Part shown: in pieces, positions 38,201 through 46,112 of the stretch | How positions within the stretch are numbered: the first letter of the stretch is position 1 | Layout: each line of letters begins with the position of its first letter | NCBI GenBank assembly: GCA_016937855.1 | Contig: JAFGVU010000195.1 | Location: 1 to 64,000, forward strand | Direction of reading: 5' to 3' | DNA length: 64,000 bases | Source of the DNA: Bacteroidales bacterium | GTDB lineage: Bacteria > Bacteroidota > Bacteroidia > Bacteroidales > ML635J-15 | Notes under the pieces: model-generated | The model's database searches: none | Seen by the model: only the letters and a program-made list of their open reading frames with translations | What the model was told of the DNA's origin: nothing | Translations under genes and position numbers: made by a program

Positions 38201-40615
38201 ATTTGGTGTTGTCCCCGCAGAATAAGTGTATGAGAAAGTTGCCGGTCCTGTTGCGTTAACTGTAGCAATACCGTCACAGTCTCCTGCACAATCAGGATCA
38301 GTTGTAACCACATTTGCCACAGGAGTTGTTCCTGATGCAGTTATTGTAAATGGCGTTACGCCTGTACAACTATTAGCATCAGTAACTGTAATATCGTATC
38401 CGCCACCACATAAACTATTAACTGTGGCTGTTGTCGCACCTGTTGACCAAGCATAACCAGAGTAAGCAATACTAGTGCTTGCAGTACCATCACACAAGCC
38501 ACAATTATCGGGAGTAACATTTACTGTTGGGCTTGGCATTGCATAAACCTCTATATTTGTATTATAGGTATCAGAACAAGAACCTGTTGTTACAACTAAC
38601 TGAACATTGTATATACCCGGAGCAGCCCATGTAACTCCTATTGGATTTTGAACAGATGAAGTTGCAGGTGTTCCTCCTGTAAAAGTCCAAGCGTATGTTT
38701 CACCGGCAATAACAGCTCCTGTATGCGTAAAGTTAAATGAGTGTCCGGTAAAACATTGATTGCCATTGTAAGTAAATGTTGCATCAGGAACATCGGCAAC
38801 ATTGAGAACAGCCGACCCTGTAGCGGTACACCCAACATTGTCAGTTACTGTTATACCATAAGTGCCACCTGATAATCCGGTAAAATTGTATGAAGCTACA
38901 CCGTTTTGAGTGGCTGCTCCAAGTTGAATATTATAAGGTGAAATACCACCAGTGCCTGTAACTAAAACAGAACCGTCATTACCACCACCTCCACAGGTTG
39001 GATGTGTAATACTTGTATTAAACCCGAGCGCTGAAGGTTGATTAATAACAATCGTTTCTATATATTCACATTGACCTATTGCATCGGAAATCACAATTTG
39101 ATATGATCCGGCTGCTAAAGCATTGAGGTTAAAGCTCGTTCCTCCTAAAACGACTGGAGCTCCACCATTAACAGTGTATGAATATGGGGCTGTTCCTCCT
39201 GTAATATTGTTTACGGTAATTGTTCCTGTGAGGTCACCATTACAGGCGATATCAGTGCTGGAAATATTTGCAGTAATACCGGTAATGTTAAAATTTATGC
39301 AGTTCTGAGGGGCGGTATTTCCACATAAATCATTAACAGTATTATTTAATACACAAACAGTGTAATTCCCATCCTGAGTAAGAAAATCTCCTAACTCTAA
39401 TGTCCATAAGTCGTCATAAAAAGTACCGGATGAATATGTACTACCAGATGCTGCCTCGCAAACTGCACTCCAAGCGTCAGTAACAGAATATGAGCCAGCC
39501 GGTCCTGTAACAACAAAGTCTGAAGCTTGTACACTAGAACATGCTAAACCTTCTGAGAATTGAATAGTAATTGATTGTGCACCGCAATTCATTGTTGATG
39601 TAATTGCATCCATTGTCGGTCCAGTATTATCGACAATACTGGCTGTAGAATTTGAGAAGTTAATTGTATAACCTCCTGTTCCACCAACATAACTTGAAAT
39701 GTGCAAGGCGTAGGTCTCCCCAGCATTAACCCAAATAGGATCATTATATGGATTAGATGCTCCGGCTCCGGGCCAATATTCACAATTTGATGTTCCTGCA
39801 TCTTGCATGCCGGTATAGGTACCAACTCCAATATCCCCATACCAGTTACAAGAAACAGGTGGATATGTAGCGTAATCAACTAAATCGAAACATGTAACAC
39901 CACCATTAAGACTATGCAAAGACCAGTCGTATATTTCGCTGGAAGGATGAGTTATGGTAAATCGAAGCCATCCGGATGTTTGAACGAAAAATGTGTACCA
40001 TTGACTGTTTAATTCACCATCAAGCATACAGTTTGGGCAGTTGTTGTAAGTGTCAGCCCAGCTAGACCCCCACTCATCTCTAAAATCAAACAAATCATAA
40101 TAGTTTCCTTCTCCAACAGGAGCATAAGTATGACTTTCGACATTATTACATAAAGGGAGTGCACCTAAACAATCGCCATTTGTAGGAACAGGCATAGTAA
40201 TAAATGCCATTGTTCCGGCTGCAACACTGGCAGTACTGCAATAGTACTGATAAATTGCAACACTATAAACGCCACCTGCGGGTGCAGTAAATACAATTTC
40301 AGATCCTAGTCCACAAAAATCATCATTATAATAGGTTCCTAAAGGAACTCCGGCATTGTTGCAAATTTCAATTTGAGTATCAACTGCATTTGAACCGCCA
40401 TTATCAGCACAAAACGAAAACACAAATGTTTGTCCCGGATACATTGCTGTAAAGGTATAATATCGATGTGTGCTTACATTTGCAGTTTGCCAACTTGTGG
40501 TAGGAGCAGGGCTTAATGCTCCACCGCTGGTTGCTCCTGAACAAACGGCAAAAGCTTTACTGCTGTATCCAGAAAGTAAAGCCAATATAATCGCAAAAAA
40601 TAGAAATTTTCGCAT
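32237..40615 (-). CDS. Giant SprB-repeat cell-surface adhesin with type B T9SS signal (CHU_C)
   Basis: A 2792-residue surface protein. Order: signal peptide (ends KAFA, about residue 23); two beta-sandwich pre-peptidase or CUB-like regions to about 325; an Ig-like region to about 445; 24 SprB-type repeats of about 75-80 residues (about 445-2375), interrupted by one PKD domain after repeat 2; two further Ig-like modules; two PKD domains (FDDEDSG and WNFGDDG regions); and a C-terminal gliding-motility-associated domain (FPTAINLRSPGNDEFYPIG ... YNRWGEMVF ... GVYTYVVTLRD), the type B T9SS sorting signal. SprB itself is the mobile gliding adhesin of Flavobacterium. Gliding is not shown here; attachment is equally possible. 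It is the last gene of an ECF sigma operon and is richer in G+C than its surroundings. Confidence 0.92.
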   Translation of the reverse strand: MRKFLFFAIILALLSGYSSKAFAVCSGATSGGALSPAPTTSWQTANVSTHRYYTFTAMYPGQTFVFSFCADNGGSNAVDTQIEICNNAGVPLGTYYNDDFCGLGSEIVFTAPAGGVYSVAIYQYYCSTASVAAGTMAFITMPVPTNGDCLGALPLCNNVESHTYAPVGEGNYYDLFDFRDEWGSSWADTYNNCPNCMLDGELNSQWYTFFVQTSGWLRFTITHPSSEIYDWSLHSLNGGVTCFDLVDYATYPPVSCNWYGDIGVGTYTGMQDAGTSNCEYWPGAGASNPYNDPIWVNAGETYALHISSYVGGTGGYTINFSNSTASIVDNTGPTMDAITSTMNCGAQSITIQFSEGLACSSVQASDFVVTGPAGSYSVTDAWSAVCEAASGSTYSSGTFYDDLWTLELGDFLTQDGNYTVCVLNNTVNDLCGNTAPQNCINFNITGITANISSTDIACNGDLTGTITVNNITGGTAPYSYTVNGGAPVVLGGTSFNLNALAAGSYQIVISDAIGQCEYIETIVINQPSALGFNTSITHPTCGGGGNDGSVLVTGTGGISPYNIQLGAATQNGVASYNFTGLSGGTYGITVTDNVGCTATGSAVLNVADVPDATFTYNGNQCFTGHSFNFTHTGAVIAGETYAWTFTGGTPATSSVQNPIGVTWAAPGIYNVQLVVTTGSCSDTYNTNIEVYAMPSPTVNVTPDNCGLCDGTASTSIAYSGYAWSTGATTATVNSLCGGGYDITVTDANSCTGVTPFTITASGTTPVANVVTTDPDCAGDCDGIATVNATGPATFSYTYSAGTTPNNQTTGGLCDGAYTVTVADGSNAACFVVENFSITDPPSMVLTMGSVDATCGLANGEASVVVSGHTPPASYNWSNGMTTGTITVAAGNYTVTVTDGNLCTAVGNITVNDAGVPFTVTTSVNNNVDCFGNCNGSATATPVGAGPFTYLWDNTQITPTATGLCQGLHSVTVTEGACSVIETVNITQPPVLSVSTINIVDAHCGLPDGSITASAAGGTGVYTNYSWNTTPPQSGLTASAVSSGTYTVTVTDNNGCTAQGSGFVGDIGAITVNVTGTNVLCAGGSSGTATATVTGGSPNYTYVWSNGFNETIAGLTSNATGVPAGNISVVVTDNFGCTATDAVTLTQPLALAINLVSTVQTTCFGDCDGEAQISVSGGSAPYSYSWSSGSNPNSNLNLNLCGGNHSVQVTDANMCVENLNYNIGEPAELLLNMSTTPANCGNANGTATSTPVGGTSPFFYSWSAGGATASMTNTGLSSAGNPYLVTVTDDNGCSQTGSASIVDVPGPTAVISVVTDVGCNGANDGSATVSAASGTPPYSYNWGTTPVQTNPTASNLGPGTYFVTVSDNVGCSTIASTIIGQPAGLNLSIIAPPIDCFGGTNGDAFANVSGGTTPYSFIWNDLQMTQTATNLSAGTYSVTVTDDNSCTITANTTLTQAPAIVANAAITPSNCTQADGAIDLTVNGGSPPYSFVWDSGHLTEDIVGVTAGNYTVTITDNKSCDLIQTYSISDQNGPVAAITSSNNITCNGTCNGTATVGVTGGSGMFQYNWSSVPAQTTATATNLCVGNYNVVVTDLTTGCIASTGVNLTEPPLLDLIDVISNAGCQGDCDGSIDITAFGGTAPYSYNWAGSGVTVTSEDQSGLCDGNYSVVILDNNNCIASRNFTITEPSFITVPLTSAATSCNGDCTGTATAAPFGGTPPYFYLWSGTGQSTATATGLCTGAHTVTVTDDNGCTTENSINVSSPTQMMFADVTINDAQCNASSNASISVTIIGGTPPYDYVWDNGQVISSPMGLQAGQHCVTVLDNNGCMIDTCVLVGEPPVLNVSLNATNEMCNGSCDGTISASPSGGSGVYSYLWSDGEVTPLINNLCAGVYNITVTDDNGCEVYSSTSINSPAILAITVQNLVEPVCGSSNGSITIGATGGTGPFTYAWDPVAGSGSTLGGIPSGSYTVTLTDSHGCSISQTIGLSDISGPQITDIIVNNVGCNGEASGTAEVIFTSTTINNSVLWSDGQPSALAINLSEGNYTVTVTDDNGCSAVGSTSITEPTPLSVSIAAFNDVTCAGFCNGTATAQVSGGTSPFTYAWSSGASLQTANNLCTGIYTLTVYDDNGCTATTNVTISEPLPLAVTGDVVHTLCNAGNDGMISIYPSGGTNNYIIDWPQIGENSAIVEGLTAAAYTVVLYDAADASCFITETFIVSEPAPIQATFGTENSTCGYDNGVAYVNTIFGGTGSFTYDWNPGGMTGTPVTDLAPGTYTVTITDGNGCTTNYNVTVNATNSLQLDNVLYNGVTCYGDADGFAQIFVSGGSGPYIYNWTPNVTDQSSSNTLTAGVYNVEIEDQDGCVVYSQFPISSPEQVVAYPEEGRTICIGQQAIVSASAGGGVPPYTLSWSGLGNGTSFLVSPNTTTNYQVIAYDSRNCASQPAEVPIEVLPPLSLIVTTPSAICQGQISTLLANATGGDGNYVFDWGNGIVTTTNTLDISPLNNTDFMVVVSDGCTTPRDTSYVTAIVSPSPEVHLSRNPYTGCAPLSVTFDNNTDNLTYTYYWEFDDEDSGPNNFSDLKRPTHIFNETGLYQVLAVVTTPMGCVDSARVSLNVHDSPIANFVAFPWSTGLFEPEITFEDQSVDAIAWEWNFGDDGVSGNQNPVHVYMEQGEFPVTLTVYSQEGCLDTVTKIIEIVDDHRIYFPTAINLRSPGNDEFYPIGVGVDVDNYQMTIYNRWGEMVFTTKEWDTHWKGRYNMDKGDYVPQGVYTYVVTLRDKYGKDYTYAGTVTVFK
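33490..39280 (-). repeat. Array of 24 SprB-type repeats inside the giant adhesin gene
   Basis: Coding repeats of about 225-240 bases. Each encodes a variant of C-N-G-x-x-x-G ... GGTxPYxYxW ... L-x-x-G-x-Y-x-V-x-V-x-D-x-x-G-C. One PKD domain (about 38530-38790) splits the array after repeat 2. Nine repeats carry an additional cysteine pair (CxGxCxG together with LCxG); fifteen carry neither. The DNA copies have diverged, so recent expansion is not evident. Confidence 0.85.
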
Positions 40616-40638
40616 AATATGTTTAGTTTAATTTGTTA

Positions 40639-41211
40639 TTATTTCTCTTCTTCTTTTACATTTTGTGTATTTGATTGCATTTCCTCAATCATATTGTTGT
40701 ATTCTTCAGGATTATTGCTAATCCATTCATCCTTTTTTACACGGTAAATATTATCATCTTGTTCTTTATTGCCGGTATTCTCATATTGAGGAAAGCCTGT
40801 TTTGTTTACCGGGGTTTGCGTACTAGTGTATTTACTTAATCTCATTTTATCGTCTTCAGATCGATGTAATTCTCCATTGAGCAAAACAGTACTCAAATCA
40901 TAATCAACATCGTGTGATTTTATTATTGCATGAACATAATTTGCATCTATACTTTTATCATAAAAAATATGGATTCTGTCTTTACCGTTTTTTAATTTAA
41001 AATAATCAGCTCTCCAAATATTTTGATCTTGTCTTAAATCACTTATGATTAATTCTGCAACAAACTCATCTTCTAATCCAATAACATCAAAAAAAGTAGT
41101 AAGCCCTTCACCTGATGGTCGCTGACGTAAAAACTCATAATTGTCATTTTGGCAAATTGAGATAGTGGTCATCAGGAGAATAATTCCTAATGTAAATGTA
41201 ATTTTTTTCAT
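40639..41211 (-). CDS. Small secreted protein of unknown function in the adhesin operon
   Basis: A 190-residue protein when started at MKKITF; an upstream start at 41238 would overlap the previous gene and precede the signal peptide with nine extra residues. The signal peptide ends TISICQ. The mature part is charged and has no membrane segment; it contains DVIGLEDEFVAELIISDLRQ and ends with a Glu/Lys/Asn-rich tail. I do not recognise the family. Lying between the CHU_C membrane protein and the adhesin, it may help export or assembly of the adhesin, but this rests only on position. Confidence 0.75.
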   Translation of the reverse strand: MKKITFTLGIILLMTTISICQNDNYEFLRQRPSGEGLTTFFDVIGLEDEFVAELIISDLRQDQNIWRADYFKLKNGKDRIHIFYDKSIDANYVHAIIKSHDVDYDLSTVLLNGELHRSEDDKMRLSKYTSTQTPVNKTGFPQYENTGNKEQDDNIYRVKKDEWISNNPEEYNNMIEEMQSNTQNVKEEEK

Positions 41212-41228
41212 AGTTAATTTATTTAGTA

Positions 41229-42506
41229 CTAATTCCAAATTAAATTCACTCTTCCTTTTTTCGTTTGAATGTTTTGGTATTGGTCAATAGTTTTAATCTC
41301 CCACAAGTAAATTCCCGGTTTTGCCTTTTCGCCCACATTGTTTACTTTTCCGTTCCATTTATAGTCAACGTTGTTTGAATTAAAAACAGATTTTCCGTTT
41401 CCGTCAACAATTATCAACTGGTAACTTTCAAAGTTCATATTTTCTCCAATAGGTCCAAACTCAGAATTAATTCCATTTGCGTTTGGAGTAAATGCATTTG
41501 GTAAATAGAAAATATGCTCAATCAATACTTTTACCGTTTCTTCAACTTTTGTTTTACAACCAAATGTATTAACAACACTCAAACTTATTAAATATTCTGC
41601 AGATTTATTGAATGTATATCTTACTTCTCTTTCTCTAAATTCCTGATTATCAATGCTCCACAGTAAATCTAAATTTTCTTCTTTATCGCAAGTAAAGTAA
41701 TACAAATTTTCTGAATTATCAAAATTAATTTTCACATTCGTCGGATTATATAACTCAATTTCATCAAGTTTTACGTTTTTAAGTATAAAATTGTTATAAA
41801 TAATATTTACTTCCGGGAAAAATTCTCCGGCATCATTATAAGTGTATTCAGCTTTTTTTCCTGTAATTCTTGAATTGTCTCCAGTATTCCAAACAACCTC
41901 ACAGTTTTCAGGTACATTTTGTGCTTCAAAAATAATTTTTGTAGGAGTACAATTGCTCAAAATATCGTAATTAACAATAAGTTTTGACAAATCAGGATTC
42001 TTGTCTATAATCTGAGATTCCGAAATGTCATTGTTTTCATTGACTTCGTTTGTTTTATCAGAAGTACTATTTTCTTCTTTTATTTGATCCGCTTCATTTG
42101 ACTTGTCAGATTCTTTAGCACTTATATTAGAATAATCAGATTCTTGTTTATCTATCGGATTAATGGTTATAATAGTTTTATTATTTTCTTCGTCGGAAGA
42201 TTTTTCTTCAATTGTAGTATTATTAATTTTATTGTCAGCCTCAATTTGATTGTTGTCGGAGATTATTTGTTCGGTATTATTTTGACTTATTAGTTCTTTA
42301 TCGTGATTTTTGTTTTTATCTATACTATTAATAATAAAGATTGCAGTCGTAATCATAATTATTACAGCCGATGCAACCAGGGTTGTTTTAACAAAACCAG
42401 TCATGCCCGATTTGGGCAGTGATTTCTCAAGCTTAACCCAGTCTTGATGATTGTACTCAACTTCGTAGTTGTTGAGTATATCTTTTATGTTTTTTAAATC
42501 ATTCAT
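41229..42506 (-). CDS. Anti-sigma-like membrane protein with PKD-like and CHU_C domains
   Basis: A 425-residue protein. Residues 1-37 are cytoplasmic (NNYEVEYNHQDWVKLEKSLP), about 38-61 form one membrane helix, and about 62-175 are a low-complexity Asn/Glu/Lys/Ser linker. Two PKD-like beta domains follow (about 180-265 and 268-335), then a type B T9SS/gliding-motility C-terminal domain (FYLPNAFTPNANGINSEFGP ... YKWNGKVN ... GIYLWEIKTID). The gene overlaps the ECF sigma factor gene by 8 bases and occupies the normal anti-sigma position. No ZAS zinc motif is visible. The helix is preceded by 37 residues and lacks a clear cleavage site, so the protein should stay in the inner membrane. That conflicts with export through T9SS and suggests a sensing role; this is inference. 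Confidence 0.8.
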   Translation of the reverse strand: MNDLKNIKDILNNYEVEYNHQDWVKLEKSLPKSGMTGFVKTTLVASAVIIMITTAIFIINSIDKNKNHDKELISQNNTEQIISDNNQIEADNKINNTTIEEKSSDEENNKTIITINPIDKQESDYSNISAKESDKSNEADQIKEENSTSDKTNEVNENNDISESQIIDKNPDLSKLIVNYDILSNCTPTKIIFEAQNVPENCEVVWNTGDNSRITGKKAEYTYNDAGEFFPEVNIIYNNFILKNVKLDEIELYNPTNVKINFDNSENLYYFTCDKEENLDLLWSIDNQEFREREVRYTFNKSAEYLISLSVVNTFGCKTKVEETVKVLIEHIFYLPNAFTPNANGINSEFGPIGENMNFESYQLIIVDGNGKSVFNSNNVDYKWNGKVNNVGEKAKPGIYLWEIKTIDQYQNIQTKKGRVNLIWN

Positions 42507-43092
42507 TGATTTCTCCGTATTTGTCTATATATAAATTTCTTAATTTCATTTTTGCTTTTGCAAGATTAGATTTTGATGTTCCAATGCTAATATTAAGCAT
42601 TTCGGCAATCTCTTTGTGGGAATATTCCTCAATTACGTACAAGTTAAAAACTGTACGATATGCAGGAGATAATTCCTGAATCATCTCAATCAATCTTGCG
42701 GCACTCAGGTTAATTTGACTTAGTGTTTCGTTTTCTTTTTCAGAATCATCAGTCATATTCATCAACGTATAGTCAGCATCTGTATTAAAGTACATTTTGT
42801 TCTTTTTTCTGATGCTATCGATAGTGTTATTAACGATAATCCTTCTTATCCAACCTTCAAAAGAGCCTGTGTGCTTAAAGTATTTAATCTTTTCAAAGAC
42901 CTTTATGAACCCATCGTGAAGAAAATCTTTTGCTTCGTCAACGCTCGATGCATACCTCATACACGTTCCCAGCATTTTACCGTATGTAGCTTTATAAAGC
43001 AGATGTTGACTGTTTCTGTCTCCTCTGATACATCCATCTACAATCATTTTTACATCGTCCCGGTTGCTAAGGTCCATATTATCAGTTTTCAT
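42499..43092 (-). CDS. ECF-type RNA polymerase sigma factor
   Basis: A 197-residue sigma-70 family protein. Region 2 includes ARYA-like CMRYASSVDEAKDFLHDGF and FKHTGSFEGWIRRIIVNN. Region 4 includes AYRTVFNLYVIEEYSHKEIA and the helix-turn-helix EMLNISIGTSKSNLAKAK. It heads the operon with the anti-sigma-like CHU_C protein, a small secreted protein and the giant adhesin, so it probably controls the adhesin. A link to the T9SS-controlling ECF factor SigP of Porphyromonas is conceivable but untested. It is divergent from the methylmalonyl-CoA epimerase gene. Confidence 0.92.
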   Translation of the reverse strand: MKTDNMDLSNRDDVKMIVDGCIRGDRNSQHLLYKATYGKMLGTCMRYASSVDEAKDFLHDGFIKVFEKIKYFKHTGSFEGWIRRIIVNNTIDSIRKKNKMYFNTDADYTLMNMTDDSEKENETLSQINLSAARLIEMIQELSPAYRTVFNLYVIEEYSHKEIAEMLNISIGTSKSNLAKAKMKLRNLYIDKYGEINE

Positions 43093-43224
43093 GTGTATGA
43101 CGATAGTTTTTTATAATAGTTGTCTGATTTGCTTAAAAATTTTACTAAAATAGCATTTTATTTTTTATCAAAAAAATATTGTAAAATATTGATTTATATT
43201 ATTTTAATTCTAAAAGGCTTTTTA

Positions 43225-43232
43225 TATATTTG
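43225..43232 (+). promoter_or_regulatory. Probable -7 box of the methylmalonyl-CoA operon
   Basis: TATATTTG matches TAnnTTTG and lies 27 bases before the epimerase start codon. No good -33 TTG is seen. Confidence 0.5.
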
Positions 43233-43259
43233 CCAATGTAAAAAAAAAATACTAAAGCA

Positions 43260-43670
43260 ATGAATTTAACTCACATTGAACACATCGGAATAGCTGTAAA
43301 GTCAATTGATGAAGCCAGAAAATATTATGAAGATGTTTTGGGATTAACTTGTTACGCCGTTGAAGAAGTTGCCGACCAAAAGGTAAAAACTGCCTTTTTT
43401 AAAATTGGTCAGACAAAAATTGAGCTTTTAGAATCAACAGATCCCGAAGGACCGGTCGGAAAATTTATTGAGAAAAAAGGAGAGGGCATACATCATATTG
43501 CTTTTGCTGTAGATGGTATTGAGAATGCTTTGCAGGAACTCAACGAAAAAGAGGTTAAACTTATTGATCAAACTCCACGAAAAGGAGCCGAAGGTCTTGA
43601 TATTGGGTTTTTACATCCAAAATCAACATTTGGTGTTTTAACCGAATTATGCGAAGATAAAAACAAATAG
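43260..43670 (+). CDS. mce: Methylmalonyl-CoA epimerase
   Basis: A 136-residue VOC-fold metalloenzyme interconverting (R)- and (S)-methylmalonyl-CoA. Metal ligands are visible as His in HIEHIGIAV, His in IHHIAFAVD, and Glu in LTELCED near the C-terminus. KIGQTKIELLES and KKGEGIHHIAF are typical. It lies 41 bases before the decarboxylase alpha subunit, supporting the methylmalonyl assignment over other VOC proteins. Confidence 0.93.
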   Translation: MNLTHIEHIGIAVKSIDEARKYYEDVLGLTCYAVEEVADQKVKTAFFKIGQTKIELLESTDPEGPVGKFIEKKGEGIHHIAFAVDGIENALQELNEKEVKLIDQTPRKGAEGLDIGFLHPKSTFGVLTELCEDKNK

Positions 43671-43711
43671 AATAAAACAATTTTAGCAAATAACACTAGA
43701 ACAATCTTAAA

Positions 43712-45271
43712 ATGGCAATTGAAGAAAAAATTAAAAAGCTTGTAGAGATGCGTGCCGAAGCTCGTCTTGGTGGAGGAGAAAAACGTATCGATGCCCAACA
43801 TGCAAAAGGGAAACTTACCGCTCGTGAAAGAATCGACTTATTACTTGACGAAGGGAGTTTTGAGGAACTAGACATGTTCGTTACTCATCGTGCAACAGAT
43901 TTTGGTTTAGATAAAACTGTTTTTCTGGGCGATGGCGTTGTTACTGGTTATGGAACTGTTGACGGTCGATTGATTTACGTTTTCTCACAAGATTTTACTG
44001 TTTTGGGCGGTTCGCTTTCCGAGACTAATGCAAAAAAAATCTGCAAGGTGATGGATATGGCCATGAAAGCAGGTGCGCCTGTTATTGGGCTTAACGATTC
44101 TGGGGGTGCAAGAATTCAGGAAGGCGTTTTAAGTTTGTCGGGTTATGCTGATATTTTTCAAAGAAATATCGAAGCCTCTGGTGTTATTCCTCAACTTTCG
44201 GCTATACTTGGTCCTTGTGCAGGTGGTGCCGTTTATTCTCCCGCACTCACCGACTTTATCCTTATGACAGAAGGAATAAGCTATATGTTTGTTACCGGAC
44301 CTAAAGTTACTAAAACGGTAACAGGAGAAGATATTACAGTTGAAAATCTTGGTGGTCCAATGATTCATGCATCAAAATCTGGTGTCGCTCATTTTGTATC
44401 TGAAAGCGAACAAGAAGCAATTGCCACTTTACGCAGAATCATTTCTTATGTCCCTCAAAATTTTATGGAAACAACTCCATTAGTCGAGTGTAATGATCCT
44501 ATAGATAGAATTGATGATGTTTTAAATAATATTATTCCAGACAACCCAAATAAACCTTACAATGTTCTTGATATAATTAATACACTTGTTGATAATGGTG
44601 AGTTTGAAGAAGTGCATAAGTATTATGCAAAAAACATTGTTGTAGGGTTTGCCAGATTTAACGGACAATCAGTTGGGATTGTTGCTAATCAACCTAATTT
44701 CTTAGCTGGAGTTTTAGATATTGATGCTTCTAAAAAAGCTGCCAGATTTGTGAGATTCTGCGATTGTTTTAACATTCCTTTAGTAACATTGGTTGACGTA
44801 CCGGGATTTTTGCCTGGGAGTACTCAAGAATATGGTGGGATAATATCAAATGGGGCTAAATTAATGTTTGCTTATGGTGAAGCAACTGTACCCAAAGTTA
44901 CTATAACTTTGCGTAAATCTTATGGCGGAGCACACGATGTAATGAGCTGTAAACAATTAAAAGGCGACTTTAATTATGCTTGGCCATCCGCCGAAATTGC
45001 TGTAATGGGTGCTCAAGGGGCAATTGAGGTTCTTGATTTTAAAGAATTGTCTGCAATTGAAGACCCCGAAAAAAGAGCCGAGTATGTTGCAGAAAAAGAG
45101 GTCGAGTACCGAGAAAAATTTGCAAATCCTTACCAAGCAGCAAAATATGGTTTTATCGACGATGTGATTGAACCTCGCAATACTCGCTTCCGTATCATTA
45201 GAGCTTTGGCTGCTCTAGCAACAAAACGTGATAAAATGCCTGCAAAGAAACATACTAATATTCCACTATAA
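43712..45271 (+). CDS. mmdA: Methylmalonyl-CoA decarboxylase alpha subunit (carboxyltransferase)
   Basis: A 519-residue acyl-CoA carboxylase beta-type carboxyltransferase. It has two crotonase-like halves: N-terminal [33 protein letters not shown] and [17 protein letters not shown]-terminal [21 protein letters not shown] and [10 protein letters not shown]. It moves the carboxyl group from methylmalonyl-CoA to biotin. The same protein type serves propionyl-CoA carboxylase, but the following gamma, biotin and membrane beta genes, and the absence of a biotin carboxylase gene, favour the Na+-pumping decarboxylase. Confidence 0.93.
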   Translation: MAIEEKIKKLVEMRAEARLGGGEKRIDAQHAKGKLTARERIDLLLDEGSFEELDMFVTHRATDFGLDKTVFLGDGVVTGYGTVDGRLIYVFSQDFTVLGGSLSETNAKKICKVMDMAMKAGAPVIGLNDSGGARIQEGVLSLSGYADIFQRNIEASGVIPQLSAILGPCAGGAVYSPALTDFILMTEGISYMFVTGPKVTKTVTGEDITVENLGGPMIHASKSGVAHFVSESEQEAIATLRRIISYVPQNFMETTPLVECNDPIDRIDDVLNNIIPDNPNKPYNVLDIINTLVDNGEFEEVHKYYAKNIVVGFARFNGQSVGIVANQPNFLAGVLDIDASKKAARFVRFCDCFNIPLVTLVDVPGFLPGSTQEYGGIISNGAKLMFAYGEATVPKVTITLRKSYGGAHDVMSCKQLKGDFNYAWPSAEIAVMGAQGAIEVLDFKELSAIEDPEKRAEYVAEKEVEYREKFANPYQAAKYGFIDDVIEPRNTRFRIIRALAALATKRDKMPAKKHTNIPL

Positions 45272-45282
45272 AAATCTAAGTT

Positions 45283-45648
45283 ATGCTAGCAATATTAAGT
45301 GCAATTTCTTTTGATGTTTCCAAGATTGACTCTAACGTAATAACAATTTTTATTATCGGTTTTAGCGTTGTTTTTGGAGCATTAATTGGAATTTATGCCT
45401 TTTTCTATTTCCTTCCAAAAATCTTTAACTTTAATAGTGATAAAAATAAAGTTAAGAAATCAAAAAAGGAGGTTGTGATTGAAGATAAATCTGTTGGTGA
45501 CGAAAATTCAGAAATATTTGCGGCCATAGCAATGGCACTTCACTTGCATTTTGAAGATATGCACGATGAGGAATCGATGGTACTTACAATGGATATTCAG
45601 GAGAGACTGACTTCCCCGTGGAGCTCAAAAATTATTAATATAAATTAA
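45283..45648 (+). CDS. OadG/MmdD-like small membrane subunit
   Basis: A 121-residue protein with one membrane helix (about 24-46), a basic linker, and a C-terminal segment ENSEIFAAIAMALHLHFEDMHDEES. This matches the OadG/delta family that assembles biotin-dependent Na+-pumping decarboxylases. The segment AAIAMALHLH is the typical conserved helix of this family. It lies between the alpha and biotin subunit genes (11 and 19 bases). In Veillonella the equivalent subunit is MmdD. Confidence 0.85.
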   Translation: MLAILSAISFDVSKIDSNVITIFIIGFSVVFGALIGIYAFFYFLPKIFNFNSDKNKVKKSKKEVVIEDKSVGDENSEIFAAIAMALHLHFEDMHDEESMVLTMDIQERLTSPWSSKIININ

Positions 45649-45667
45649 TTTAACACATTCTTAATAA

Positions 45668-46096
45668 ATGAAAAACTTCAAGTTCAAGATTAATTCTAAT
45701 GAGTATGAGGTTGCAATTGAAGAAATAGTCGAAAACATTGCTCATATTCAGGTTAATGGATCAAAATACCAAGTAGAGTTGGAGAAAAAAGCCGACAAAC
45801 CTACGCCAATTGTAAGAAAACCTCGACCACAAGCTGTAAAAAACGACCCTGTGGAGCCAAAAGCTGCCACAGCCTCAGGTAATGTTAGAGCAATAAACTC
45901 TCCTTTACCCGGAAATATTTTAGACGTAAAAGTTAGTGCTGGCGATAAAGTTACTAAAGGAACAATAGTTTTGATAATGGAAGCTATGAAAATGGAAAAC
46001 AATATTGTATCCGAATTCGATGGTGTTGTTTCTGCTGTTAAAGTAAAAGCAGGACAATCAGTGCTCCAAAATGAGATTTTAATTGAGATTGAGTAA
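45668..46096 (+). CDS. Biotin carrier subunit of methylmalonyl-CoA decarboxylase
   Basis: A 142-residue biotinyl protein. The C-terminal biotinyl domain (about 72-142) has the site MEAMKMENN, with Lys108 the biotin attachment residue, and a matching GxxVxxGxxL turn (VSAGDKVTKGT). The N-terminal region (1-45) is a beta-rich docking segment, joined by a Pro/Lys linker. It carries the carboxyl group from the alpha to the beta subunit. Equivalent to MmdC. Confidence 0.93.
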   Translation: MKNFKFKINSNEYEVAIEEIVENIAHIQVNGSKYQVELEKKADKPTPIVRKPRPQAVKNDPVEPKAATASGNVRAINSPLPGNILDVKVSAGDKVTKGTIVLIMEAMKMENNIVSEFDGVVSAVKVKAGQSVLQNEILIEIE

Positions 46097-46112
46097 AGCA
46101 AAGACCACTAAA

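Noticed and set aside
33490..39280. Possible CRISPR or satellite array because of regular spacing
   Set aside because: The period of 225-240 bases and the conserved reading frame are those of protein repeats; the DNA copies differ strongly.
32321..39879. Many open frames on both strands inside the adhesin gene
   Set aside because: They follow the repeat period of the SprB array and encode low-complexity, Leu/Gln/Val/Thr-biased peptides; the 2792-codon minus-strand frame explains the region.
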